Positions 26,734-35,342 of a DNA stretch of 64,000 nucleotides are shown here, in pieces (the stretch's first letter is position 1; the number at the start of each line of letters is the position of its first letter). Both the position numbers and the translations under genes were made by a program. The notes beneath the pieces are model-generated. The model made no database searches. It saw nothing but the letters and a program-made list of their open reading frames with translations, and was not told the DNA's origin. Source of the stretch: Ideonella benzenivorans (GTDB taxonomy: Bacteria > Pseudomonadota > Gammaproteobacteria > Burkholderiales > Burkholderiaceae_C); NCBI RefSeq assembly GCF_020387415.1, contig NZ_JAGWCB010000010.1, positions 248,001-312,000 on the forward strand. Reading direction: 5' to 3'.

Positions 26734-27597
26734 ATGAAGAGTTATGTGATTGGTGGAAATGGGTTCCTGGGCCGCCACGTGTCGGCGTGGCTCGAGAAGG
26801 ACGGCGTCGTGCGGAAGGCGCCGGCCTATGACGATGCCAACCCCGCGAACTGGCAGGCAACCGTACTCGAAGACATGCGACAGTTCTCGCCAGACGTCGT
26901 CCTGATCCCGGGGGCCTCGCAAGCGATGGGCGACGATGCCACGGCCATCCAGGCACTGATAGCCTCAAATTGCGTCCTGCCCTGCCTGGTTGCGGAGCAG
27001 ATGCTGGAGCACTCCCCCAACTCGACGCTGGTTGTCTTTGGCACGTCCTGGCAATTTGCGGACTCCAACGTCTTCCGCCCCTTCAACCTCTACGCTGCCT
27101 CGAAGCAGGCCGGCCAGGACCTGCTTACCCACTACGCGCTGCGCGGCCTGAAGATCCTCCAGCTGATCATGTTCGACACCTACGGCGAGGACGACAGCCG
27201 ACGCAAGTTGCTGAAGATTCTGCAGGACGCCTGCGCGCGTGGCGAGGAAATCGGCACGACGCCGGGAGAACAGGAGATCGACCTGGTGCACGTAGACGAC
27301 GCCTGCGCAGGCATTGTTTCCGCGATCCGTGAGGTCCAAGGCTGGGACCCCTCCCAAGGGGTCATGGTACGGGGACTGGGCTCCGGAAAGCCCATCCGTG
27401 TCAAGGAACTAATCTCGCGAGTCAGCGAGCGAGCCGGCAAGGCACTGCGCGCCAACATCGGTGAGCGTTCCTATCGTCCACGCGAAGTGATGCAGGCCTA
27501 TCGGAACTATCGCCGGCCGGCCGGATGGGAGCCCGCGAGAACTGAGTTCCAGGACACTACCTGCCCCGAAGATCGGGAGGGGGATCTGGCGAATTGA
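26734..27597 (+). CDS. NAD(P)-dependent SDR, probable CDP-3,6-dideoxyhexulose 4-reductase
   Basis: This 287-residue extended short-chain dehydrogenase has the Rossmann motif VIGGNGFLGRH, an SDR serine region (VVFGTSWQF) and the catalytic Tyr-Lys pair in NLYAASKQAG. The pattern IDLVHVDDACAGI is typical of sugar epimerases and reductases. It resembles the RfbJ/AscF group that reduces the C-4 keto group of CDP-3,6-dideoxyhexuloses. Together with the RmlC-like gene 3 bases upstream it would yield a CDP-L-sugar such as ascarylose. Without the epimerase step the product would be abequose- or paratose-like. The exact stereochemistry cannot be read from the sequence. Confidence 0.8.
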   Translation: MKSYVIGGNGFLGRHVSAWLEKDGVVRKAPAYDDANPANWQATVLEDMRQFSPDVVLIPGASQAMGDDATAIQALIASNCVLPCLVAEQMLEHSPNSTLVVFGTSWQFADSNVFRPFNLYAASKQAGQDLLTHYALRGLKILQLIMFDTYGEDDSRRKLLKILQDACARGEEIGTTPGEQEIDLVHVDDACAGIVSAIREVQGWDPSQGVMVRGLGSGKPIRVKELISRVSERAGKALRANIGERSYRPREVMQAYRNYRRPAGWEPARTEFQDTTCPEDREGDLAN

Positions 27598-27607
27598 TCC
27601 TGCATCG

Positions 27608-28675
27608 ATGAAAGAAGAAATTCGTACTCCACAGCCGCTGCTGAGCTTCTGCATCCCCACCTACAACCGAGCTGGGTCGACGCTGCCGTTAGTGCGTCGG
27701 GTGCTGGAATCGCACAGTGACGAGATTGAGGTCATCGTCTCCGACAACGGCTCAACGGACGACACGCTGGCCCAGTTAGCCACGATCGACGACCCGCGCC
27801 TGCTTGTCATCCAGCAGAAGGTTAATCGTGGTGCGCTGTTCAACCAGGTCAACGTGTTGGTCCAGGGCCAAGGCATCTACAGCGCCCTGCTGCTGGACAA
27901 GGACTCGGTGGACCCCGCGTTCATTCCCTTGTTCCTGGATTTCCTGCGCCGCGAGTCGCCCGCTACCGGGTATTGCGAATACCACCTGCCGGCAGGCTCC
28001 CCCGCACGCATCTTCCCGCAAGGGGGCGAAGCGCTGCGTGGCATGGCCTACAGCTGTCATCACCCTAGCGGCTACTTCTTCCGCAAGGCGGATCTGCGGG
28101 AGATCCGCGTCGTCGAGCGCTTCAGCACTCATGAGGTCGTCGGAAACTTCCCGTTCGAGTTCATGCAAGCGGAATTGGCTTTGCGTGGCCCCGCCGCGAT
28201 CTTTCAGGAACCTGTCTTCATCCCCGAGGCGCTTGAGGCGGCCCGAGCGATCAAGTCCTTCACGATCAACGGGATGAAAGAAGACGCCTTCTTCCTGCCG
28301 AAGGGACGACTGAACACGGCCGTCCGTTTCTCGTCGCACATCCTTGGCTTGCCGTTGGCAGCGGATCTCAAACGGAAGCTGGTGCTTGATCGCTTCGCGC
28401 AGGGGCTGTCGTTCGCCACGATCGACTACCGGATGATCATGGCCAACGAGGCCATCTGCGACCATTACCACATCGCCACGCGTCAGGTGGGCCTGCTTGA
28501 GCTGCTGCCGATCGCGATCGGCTATTACCGCGGCTTCGTGCGCCAGTTGAAGGCAGCCCGGCAGGGCGCAGACCATCCCACCGAATTCGCTGTACTGATC
28601 GATAGCGCTCGTCGCCTTTTCCGTCACCTCGGCAGACGGCTCGGCGGGCAGCGAAAAGCGGCAGAACGATCCTGA
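27608..28675 (+). CDS. Family 2 glycosyltransferase
   Basis: The 355-residue protein starts with the GT2 signature LLSFCIPTYNRAG, then VIVSDNGSTDDTL. An LLLDKDSVDP segment sits where the DxD motif is expected; the metal motif is therefore atypical (DKD). There are no membrane spans, so it acts at the cytoplasmic membrane face. It lies 10 bases after the dideoxyhexose reductase gene and shares one base with the flippase start. By position and by the CIPTYNR start it is a candidate for the transferase that attaches the dideoxyhexose, as RfbV does in Salmonella. That is inference. Confidence 0.8.
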   Translation: MKEEIRTPQPLLSFCIPTYNRAGSTLPLVRRVLESHSDEIEVIVSDNGSTDDTLAQLATIDDPRLLVIQQKVNRGALFNQVNVLVQGQGIYSALLLDKDSVDPAFIPLFLDFLRRESPATGYCEYHLPAGSPARIFPQGGEALRGMAYSCHHPSGYFFRKADLREIRVVERFSTHEVVGNFPFEFMQAELALRGPAAIFQEPVFIPEALEAARAIKSFTINGMKEDAFFLPKGRLNTAVRFSSHILGLPLAADLKRKLVLDRFAQGLSFATIDYRMIMANEAICDHYHIATRQVGLLELLPIAIGYYRGFVRQLKAARQGADHPTEFAVLIDSARRLFRHLGRRLGGQRKAAERS

Positions 28676-30036
28676 TGCACGAACAGATCCCCACCGGCGC
28701 CTCGCGTCTCGCGCGCCTACGGCGCGCGACCGGCCTCGACTTCCACGTGCTCGTGACACTGCTGTCGCGCAGCTGGAACGTGATCGCCGGCGCGACGACA
28801 GTGATCGTCCTGCCGCTACGGCTCGACTCCACGCAGCAGGGCTACTACTACACCATCACCAGCCTGTTGGGACTGCAGATCCTGTTCGAGCTGGGCCTCG
28901 GGCAGGTGATCATCCAGCTCGTCGGCCACGAGGTTGCCCACCTTGAAGGGGCAGACGAAGCAAAGTTCGCGGGCGATCCCACCCGCCTCGACCGGCTCAG
29001 CTCGCTGATGCAACTGCTGCGGCGCTGGTACATGGTCGCGGCACTGCTGTTCGGCCTCGCGGCGGGCGTGGCGGGCTGTGTGTTCCTCGCGCGGCGCGGC
29101 GACCTGCCGCCCGCACAGTGGCTGGGCATCTGGATCATCATGGTCGCCAGCACCGCAGTCAACCTGATGTACGTCCCGGCACTCGCAATGCTCGAAGGCT
29201 GCGGCCGTATCGGACAGGTCGCGCGGCTGCGCATGATGCAGTCCATCATCGGCTACTGTGGTCTCTGGCTCGGGTTGATCCTCGGCGCCGGCCTGTGGTC
29301 AGCCGTGATGGTGCCGCTTGCGAGTGCAGTGTCGACCGGCCTCTGGCTGCGGCGCGCACACCTCTACGACTGGCTGCTGCGACGCGTCGTGGACCCGGCC
29401 AACCGCATCGCTTGGCGGCGCGACGTCCTGCCCTTCCAGGCGCGTATTGCGATCAGCGCCATGAGCGGCTACTTCCTCTTCTACGCATTCACACCACTGA
29501 TCTTCGCCAACCGAGGAGCTGTGGAGGCTGGCCGCTTCGGCATCGCGATGACCATCTTCAACGCCCTTTCAGCCGTAGGAACGAGCTGGGTCTACGCGAA
29601 GACGCCGGCGATGGCCATGCACATCGCGCGCGGCGAACGCAAGGAACTGAACCAGACATTCTTCGGCATATTCAAGCGTTCGCTGATCTTCACGGTCAGC
29701 GCAGCAGCGGGCGTCGTCGTCTGCGCGTCCCTGCTGGACTGGGCCGGCGTCCCACAAATGACGCGCATTGCGTCACCGGGGGTGCTGGCATGCCTGGCCC
29801 TCGTCTGCTCGTGCAACTGTGTCGTGTTCTCGCTCGCCGCGTACATGCGCGCACACCGCGAGGAACCAATGCACGGGGTATCCGTGACCGGCGCCGTGGC
29901 CACCACGCTCGTCGCATACTTCGGCTCGCGGGTTGGCATGCTGCCCATGAGCGCCATGTACGCCGCGCTCACCGCGTTCGTCATGCTGCCCTGGACGATC
30001 CTCCTCTTCCAGCGCTATTGGCGCCGGACCCAATGA
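28675..30036 (+). CDS. Wzx-type lipid-linked oligosaccharide flippase (first copy)
   Basis: This 453-residue integral membrane protein has about 12 hydrophobic segments with short loops, in the pattern of the MOP/PST superfamily. It should move undecaprenyl-PP-linked repeat units across the inner membrane. The start (TGATG overlap with the GT2 stop) and the location among glycosyltransferase genes support Wzx. Codon use differs from the flanking dideoxyhexose genes: it is very rich in CGC and GCG codons. Sequence divergence is normal for Wzx, so the call rests on topology and context. A second flippase gene lies at 45472-46746. Confidence 0.78.
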   Translation: MHEQIPTGASRLARLRRATGLDFHVLVTLLSRSWNVIAGATTVIVLPLRLDSTQQGYYYTITSLLGLQILFELGLGQVIIQLVGHEVAHLEGADEAKFAGDPTRLDRLSSLMQLLRRWYMVAALLFGLAAGVAGCVFLARRGDLPPAQWLGIWIIMVASTAVNLMYVPALAMLEGCGRIGQVARLRMMQSIIGYCGLWLGLILGAGLWSAVMVPLASAVSTGLWLRRAHLYDWLLRRVVDPANRIAWRRDVLPFQARIAISAMSGYFLFYAFTPLIFANRGAVEAGRFGIAMTIFNALSAVGTSWVYAKTPAMAMHIARGERKELNQTFFGIFKRSLIFTVSAAAGVVVCASLLDWAGVPQMTRIASPGVLACLALVCSCNCVVFSLAAYMRAHREEPMHGVSVTGAVATTLVAYFGSRVGMLPMSAMYAALTAFVMLPWTILLFQRYWRRTQ

Positions 30037-30055
30037 GTCGCGACACGCCCTCCGG

Positions 30056-31072
30056 ATGACTTCCCCGCTACTGACCATCGCGATCCCGACCTACAACCGG
30101 GCTGACTGCCTGGAGCGCCTGCTGAAGACGCTCCTCGTCGAATTACGTGGGCTGGAGACGCGCGTCTCGGTTGTCGTGAGCGACAACGCCTCAACAGACC
30201 GCACCCAGGAGGTCGTCGCCGCGTTCGCCGCGCGGTTCCCGAGCGTACGCGCACTGCGCAACACCGAGAACCTCGGAATGGACGGCAACTTCCTCGCGTG
30301 CGCAGAGCACGTGGACGGAACGCACTTCTGGCTGCTGAGCGACGACGACCTGCCGCGCACCGGCCTCGTGTGCGCCCTCCTGGGATTGCTGGAACGCGAA
30401 TCGCCGGACCTCGTCTACATGGACAGCCGCTGGTTGCCGGAGATCGCCGACAGCGACCCTACGCACCCAGTGACCATGCTCCAAGGCGTGCGACTCGGGC
30501 AACTCGCATTCGCGCGCCGCGTGCACGTGTGGACGACCTATCTCTCAGGCATGGTCGTTCGCGCCAGTCCGCTGCTCCGGGAGCCGACGCGTCTGCGCCG
30601 CTATGCCGGTACGCAGGTCTCCCAGCTCGCCTGGGTGCTGGAAGCCCTCAGCGACGGCAGCCGCTTCATCCACGTCACCACGCCCTGCATCCTCGCGACG
30701 GAGGGCAACACCGGTGGCTACAAGGTGCTCAAGGTGTTTGGTCAGCACGTCCCAGCCATCATGCGCGAGATGCTGCCAACGCGCGTGGCGCACGCGATGC
30801 TGCGCCGCATGGCCGCAACCTACCTACCAAATCTGCTGTGTGGTCTGCGCGAGGCGCGCCTCGGCCGGTTCGAGCGCGAGGACGCAACCGAGGTACTGCG
30901 GCCACAGTTCGGCAGCACGCTTGCATTCCGCTGGCTACTCGAACCCATTGGCCACGGCTCCTCCCCGGCAAGTGTCCGGCGCGCCCTGTGGTTGGCTCGC
31001 CAGGTTCATCGCGCGCTGCGCGCGCACGACCGCCTCGCCGAGCGCCTGGACGGCGGCACAACGTCGCTCTGA
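30056..31072 (+). CDS. Family 2 glycosyltransferase
   Basis: This 338-residue GT-A enzyme has the N-terminus LLTIAIPTYNRADCLERLL, the VVSDNASTDRTQEVV motif, and WLLSDDDLPRTG carrying the metal-binding DDD. There is no membrane span. It lies 19 bases after the flippase gene. Its N-terminal third is similar to that of the other GT2 protein of this cluster (27608-28675), so the two may be distant paralogues. Donor and acceptor are unknown. Confidence 0.82.
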   Translation: MTSPLLTIAIPTYNRADCLERLLKTLLVELRGLETRVSVVVSDNASTDRTQEVVAAFAARFPSVRALRNTENLGMDGNFLACAEHVDGTHFWLLSDDDLPRTGLVCALLGLLERESPDLVYMDSRWLPEIADSDPTHPVTMLQGVRLGQLAFARRVHVWTTYLSGMVVRASPLLREPTRLRRYAGTQVSQLAWVLEALSDGSRFIHVTTPCILATEGNTGGYKVLKVFGQHVPAIMREMLPTRVAHAMLRRMAATYLPNLLCGLREARLGRFEREDATEVLRPQFGSTLAFRWLLEPIGHGSSPASVRRALWLARQVHRALRAHDRLAERLDGGTTSL

Positions 31073-31097
31073 AGCACCGCACACCGCGAAAGCCCCC

Positions 31098-31715
31098 ATG
31101 CTGCCCCCGATCCTGCGCCTGCTAGCCCCGCTCGCCGCCATCCTTGAGTCGCTGCTCGCTCTTCTCTCCTACCGCTGGCGCCGCTTGGTGAGCGCGCTCA
31201 CCGCCGCCCGCTGTGCGGAGGCAGGCTCGCACGTCTACCTGGGCCGCGGTACGCGCGTTACGGGTCATCACCACATCCACATACGCGGCCGGTTCGTCGC
31301 AATGGAACGCAACCTGATCGCTGCCATCGAATCTCACGGCGACGCACGCTTCAATCCAACGCTCGTGTTGGGCAACAACGTCACCATGGAAAATGACTGT
31401 CATGTCGCTGCAGCCAATCGTGTAGAGATCCATGACAACGTGCTCATGGCCAGTCGCGTCTACGTGTCAGACCATGCCCACGGTCATGCAACGGGTGCCG
31501 CCCTTGCCTTGCCTCCCAACGACCGCCCCATTGTCTCGAAAGGCCCCGTGGTGATTGAGGCGGAGGTCTGGCTAGGAGAGGGTGTCTGTGTCCTCCCCGG
31601 TGTGCGCATCGGTCGCTCCTCTATCATTGGCGCCAACTCCGTCGTCACCCGCGACATCCCTCCCCGGAGTGTCGCTGTCGGCGCCCCCGCGCGAGTCATC
31701 CGTACATTCGAATGA
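31098..31715 (+). CDS. Left-handed beta-helix acyltransferase (hexapeptide repeat)
   Basis: The 205-residue protein begins with a hydrophobic, probably membrane-associated segment (about residues 1-25). It continues with hexapeptide repeats (LVLGNNVTMENDCHVAA, VEIHDNVLMASRVYV) and a C-terminal coil rich in I/V/A turns (VWLGEGVCVLPGVRIG). SDHAHGH contains the catalytic-type histidine of xenobiotic or maltose acetyltransferase-like enzymes. It probably O-acetylates a sugar of the repeat unit. The ATG at 31098 is chosen because the upstream frame overlaps the GT2 gene. The stop overlaps the next gene as ATGA. Confidence 0.82.
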   Translation: MLPPILRLLAPLAAILESLLALLSYRWRRLVSALTAARCAEAGSHVYLGRGTRVTGHHHIHIRGRFVAMERNLIAAIESHGDARFNPTLVLGNNVTMENDCHVAAANRVEIHDNVLMASRVYVSDHAHGHATGAALALPPNDRPIVSKGPVVIEAEVWLGEGVCVLPGVRIGRSSIIGANSVVTRDIPPRSVAVGAPARVIRTFE

Positions 31716-32956
31716 ATGTGCCTCTGCATCTTTCCCCCGCTTCTGCCATGTCACACGCTGTTTTTACGATCGTCTCACGCAACTACTTCGCGTATGCACG
31801 AACGCTCGGTGACAGCCTGATGGCATCGAATCCCACCGTCGAATTCAACATTCTTATCGTTGATCGCAAGGATATCGATTTCGAAAACCAGAACGCCAAT
31901 TGGCGAATCACCTGGGTCGAAGATCTCAGCATCCCAGACTTTGAGCATGTTGCATTCAAGTACGACATCCTCGAACTCAACACGAACGTTAAACCAACAT
32001 TTGCCAAGCGGCTGCTGCAACACCATGACAAGGTCATTTATCTCGACCCAGACATCTTTGTCTATGACAGCCTGCAACCGATTTTTGACCGTCTCGACCG
32101 CCATCCCGTGGTCCTAACACCGCACACGACGACCCCCATTGAAGATGACAAATTGCCAGGCGAGTTGGAGTTTCTGAACTCAGGAATCTACAACCTGGGC
32201 TTTGCCGCATTTAACAATTCCTCTGACGCCAAAAATCTACTGGACTGGTGGGAACGACGCTGCCTGCAACTGGCCTACAACGATCAACCTAGCGGGCTCT
32301 TTGTCGACCAGAAATGGATGGACTTCGCACCATCGCTTTGCCCGAACGTGCTTGTGCTGCGTGAGAAGACGTTCAACGTCGCCTATTGGAACCTCCATGA
32401 GCGGCAGGTACAGATTCAAGCCGGAAAACCCTTTGTTGACGGGACGCCGCTCGTTTTCTTCCATTTCAGTGGCCTGCCGCCCATCGGCGACGATCGAATC
32501 TCCAAGTACCAGACGCGCTTCACGTTGAGCGGCCGACCAGACGTCGCACCAATGTTCGTTCATTACCGCGACACGCTGGCCGCAAACGGTCACGAGCAAT
32601 ATCTGAAGCTGCCGTACGGTTTCGCCCGGTTTTCCGACGGCACGCCAATTAGCAGCCTCGCGCGACGCGTTCTCATCGACCACCCGGCATTTGTGAACGC
32701 AGCCGACCCGTTCGAGGCTAGCGGAGAGGTCTATTCCGTCCTTGCACGTGCTGGCATTCTCAGGGCAACAAACGGCGCTGCCAAACCTGCATCGGCACAG
32801 GCCTCTGGCAAAGAGCGGTCCCGCTTGCAACGCATCGTTGGCTTCAGCTTCCGAACCATCCTGCGCCTGCTGGGAACTGCACGCTACGAACGCCTAATGC
32901 GCTACCTCACAATTGTTGCTGGGCTACGGCAGCAGACTTTCCTCATCGACAACTAA
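31712..32956 (+). CDS. Glycosyltransferase, GT8-like fold
   Basis: This 414-residue protein has an N-terminal region like family 8 transferases: VFTIVSRNYFAYARTLGDSL, then VIYLDPDIFVYDSL with the DxD metal motif, and FNSGIYNLGF-type motifs (LNSGIYNLGFAAF). A His-containing VFFHFSGLPP segment corresponds to the C-terminal metal ligand. The last about 100 residues are basic and helical and may bind the membrane. The start is the ATG at 31712 overlapping the acyltransferase stop; a second ATG at 31748 begins at the conserved strand and is also possible. GC content drops from this gene through the next one. Confidence 0.78.
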   Translation: MNVPLHLSPASAMSHAVFTIVSRNYFAYARTLGDSLMASNPTVEFNILIVDRKDIDFENQNANWRITWVEDLSIPDFEHVAFKYDILELNTNVKPTFAKRLLQHHDKVIYLDPDIFVYDSLQPIFDRLDRHPVVLTPHTTTPIEDDKLPGELEFLNSGIYNLGFAAFNNSSDAKNLLDWWERRCLQLAYNDQPSGLFVDQKWMDFAPSLCPNVLVLREKTFNVAYWNLHERQVQIQAGKPFVDGTPLVFFHFSGLPPIGDDRISKYQTRFTLSGRPDVAPMFVHYRDTLAANGHEQYLKLPYGFARFSDGTPISSLARRVLIDHPAFVNAADPFEASGEVYSVLARAGILRATNGAAKPASAQASGKERSRLQRIVGFSFRTILRLLGTARYERLMRYLTIVAGLRQQTFLIDN

Positions 32957-32958
32957 TC

Positions 32959-34218
32959 GTGGCAGCACGTCCCATGCCTTTCCGTCCGACTGCCACGGCC
33001 ACCCCTCGGACGGAGAGACGCGCCCGGTCTTTCTTTCTCGCAACCTACTGCGCGCTCTTCCTTGTCCCTGCCATCGCCTGCTGTCTCATCATCGACACCG
33101 TCGATGTCAACATCGGCGACTTCCTGGGTGCCGCGATTCAGAGTGATGCGCTTGACCGCTATCTCGGTCTCGCCATCTTCGCTGCGTGCTATGCCGCCCT
33201 TTACCGGATGGGCAGCCGAATGCTAGCGACACCATGGAAATCCAGCAGTCTGATGCCCCGCGCAGAGCTCGTCGCGACGATCTGGTTGGCCTGCTTCGCA
33301 GTCGACATTTTTTTCTACGCCGCATTCGGCTTCGGCCGTGCGGGCGCCGAGACATCGACCTCGCTATCGATCTTTTCCACGCTGATGCCCAAAGACGTAA
33401 GCCTCGTGCTGCTGCTGTTCATCAATGTCGACCAGCCAAAACGGGTTTTTACATTGATGGCGGTCTTCACGGCCTTCGCGCTGTCTTTGGGCTGGACCGG
33501 ACAGTTCTTCACTCTGTTCGTGATGTCGCTCTACCTCTTCCGGCACTGGCTGCAGCGCCGTAAGCTTCTTGTGGTCAGTATCGTGCTCGCCGGGATCGCG
33601 GCTTATCCAGCTATTTTCTCAATCAAGCTAGGCGTTCGTCAGGGCGACGACTTCGGTTACAACCCACTGACAGTCGTACATCTGGCGTCACGCCTGACAG
33701 GCTATCCCGCACTAGTCTACCTGCAGGGGGCGACCAACGATTTCCTTGCGAGCTATCAGAGCTATTTTTCGGACCTCTACTACATCATTGAGCCATTACT
33801 CGCGATCATACCGAAGTCCATCTTCGGGATGACCGGTAATATCACGCTTGAAAAGGCAATCGTGGAATTTGTCGGCGGCAATCCTGATCTCACTCAATTC
33901 ATTTGGGGTCTGCCGACCAAGCTCTGGTTCTACTGGCAGGCGGGCCCGCTGCACTTCATAGCGTTTTGCGTAGAAAACACGCTCGTTATCGGCGGTCTCT
34001 ACGCCTATGCCCGTCGCACCCGTGACGAGTTTATTTCCTTTTACCTCTTCTTTCTGATTGGCATGTACGTTTGGGCGGGAGACATCTCGACCATGTTTGT
34101 GTCACTGCTACGGATTCTGATCCTCTTCGGCTTCTACCGAACCCTCAACGCGGCCTTTCCCGAACGTCACGCCCCCCGTCGAGTCGTGTCGGCAACGCCC
34201 GCAGGAGCACTAGAATGA
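32959..34218 (+). CDS. Polytopic membrane protein, probable Wzy O-unit polymerase
   Basis: The 419-residue protein has about ten predicted membrane spans and a larger periplasmic loop in the second half (about residues 225-330, including YLQGATNDFLASYQSYFSDL). This is the topology of Wzy polymerases. Wzy proteins share little sequence, so the assignment rests on topology and on being the only such gene in the cluster. The start is GTG 32959, two bases after the previous stop; an ATG five codons later (32974) is possible. The gene is lower in GC than its neighbours. A symporter or another transporter cannot be excluded. Confidence 0.65.
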   Translation: MAARPMPFRPTATATPRTERRARSFFLATYCALFLVPAIACCLIIDTVDVNIGDFLGAAIQSDALDRYLGLAIFAACYAALYRMGSRMLATPWKSSSLMPRAELVATIWLACFAVDIFFYAAFGFGRAGAETSTSLSIFSTLMPKDVSLVLLLFINVDQPKRVFTLMAVFTAFALSLGWTGQFFTLFVMSLYLFRHWLQRRKLLVVSIVLAGIAAYPAIFSIKLGVRQGDDFGYNPLTVVHLASRLTGYPALVYLQGATNDFLASYQSYFSDLYYIIEPLLAIIPKSIFGMTGNITLEKAIVEFVGGNPDLTQFIWGLPTKLWFYWQAGPLHFIAFCVENTLVIGGLYAYARRTRDEFISFYLFFLIGMYVWAGDISTMFVSLLRILILFGFYRTLNAAFPERHAPRRVVSATPAGALE

Positions 34219-35342
34219 GCGGTGCACCTCGCTTGCGTGTCGGCGTAGATGCCACCGCCCTCGTCGCGAGACCGACTGGGGTCGGTAACTATATCGCCCG
34301 GCTGCTTGAACCTATGGTTCTGGCACATCCCGAGGCCGAGTTCGTACTTTTCAGCAACGATGCGGTTAGTTTCCCGGCACTGCCCAATGTACGATTCCGG
34401 TCGTCAAGTCCGAAACGACGTGGCCCGTACTGGCAAAACACCCATCTGCGCGCAATGCTGGCCGAGGAACGCCCTAATGTTTTCTGGGCGGCCAATGGCT
34501 TGCTACCTGTATGGCGACCGCAATGTATGGCCAGCGTTGTAACTGTGCACGACCTTGTCTACAAATTTGCGCCCGAGACGCTCCCGTTCGTAAGCCTCTG
34601 GGGACGCCGCATCGGCCAACGCATGGCGGTTGCAGCAGCAGACAAGCTTGTCTACGTCTCACAGGCTACCGCCGACGATGCACGCGCCGCGTATGGTCGA
34701 GCGGCTGATGCCATCATCCCCCCCCTGGCTGACAACAGTTTCAAACGGCCTGCGGCCTCGGCCGTCACGGCCATGTGTCAGCGCCTCGGGCTCCCGGAGC
34801 ACTACCTGCTCACGCTTGGCACCCTAGAGCCCCGCAAGAACATCGTGGCGCTCGTCGACGCCTACCTGAACCGCCGTGAGGCCGGCGCCGCACTGCCGCT
34901 GCTCGTCATCGCAGGAGGCAAGGGCTGGCTGGACAGCGATATTGCTGCACGCCTTGAGCGCGGCGAAGCCCTCGGCTTCGTGCGACGCCTTGGCTACGTC
35001 GACCTCGCAGACCTGCCGGCCCTTTACGCTGGTTGCGACGCCTTCCTGATGCCATCGCTGTACGAAGGCTTCGGCATGCCGCTCTTGGAAGGACAACTGT
35101 GTGGTGCACCAGTTATCCACGGGCCACACGCATCGATGCGTGAGGCCGCGGGCGGCCTGGGCGTCACGACGCTCACCAATGTCGCGGGCATCGAAGACGT
35201 GCTGGATGCCCTGACCGCAGGCACGCTTGCCCTTGCCTGCCGTCTGCGCAGCGACATCGTCAACGACCCCGGTTTGTCATCGAGCAAACTGTGGTCGCTC
35301 ATCTCCGAAGCCGCATCGTCACGCGGCCATCGCCCGTCGTGA
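34215..35342 (+). CDS. Family 4 glycosyltransferase
   Basis: The 375-residue GT-B protein has the N-terminal LRVGVDATALVARPTGVGNYI, which is typical of mannosyl- or rhamnosyltransferase-like GT4 enzymes. The C-terminal half has LLTLGTLEPRKNIVALVDAY, LGYVDLADLPALYAGCDAFLMPSLYEGFGMPLLE and the nucleotide-binding E-x7-E pattern. The ATG overlaps the polymerase stop as ATGA and the stop overlaps the next gene as GTGA. The start at 34215 is fixed by the conserved VGVDATAL strand. Confidence 0.86.
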   Translation: MSGAPRLRVGVDATALVARPTGVGNYIARLLEPMVLAHPEAEFVLFSNDAVSFPALPNVRFRSSSPKRRGPYWQNTHLRAMLAEERPNVFWAANGLLPVWRPQCMASVVTVHDLVYKFAPETLPFVSLWGRRIGQRMAVAAADKLVYVSQATADDARAAYGRAADAIIPPLADNSFKRPAASAVTAMCQRLGLPEHYLLTLGTLEPRKNIVALVDAYLNRREAGAALPLLVIAGGKGWLDSDIAARLERGEALGFVRRLGYVDLADLPALYAGCDAFLMPSLYEGFGMPLLEGQLCGAPVIHGPHASMREAAGGLGVTTLTNVAGIEDVLDALTAGTLALACRLRSDIVNDPGLSSSKLWSLISEAASSRGHRPS

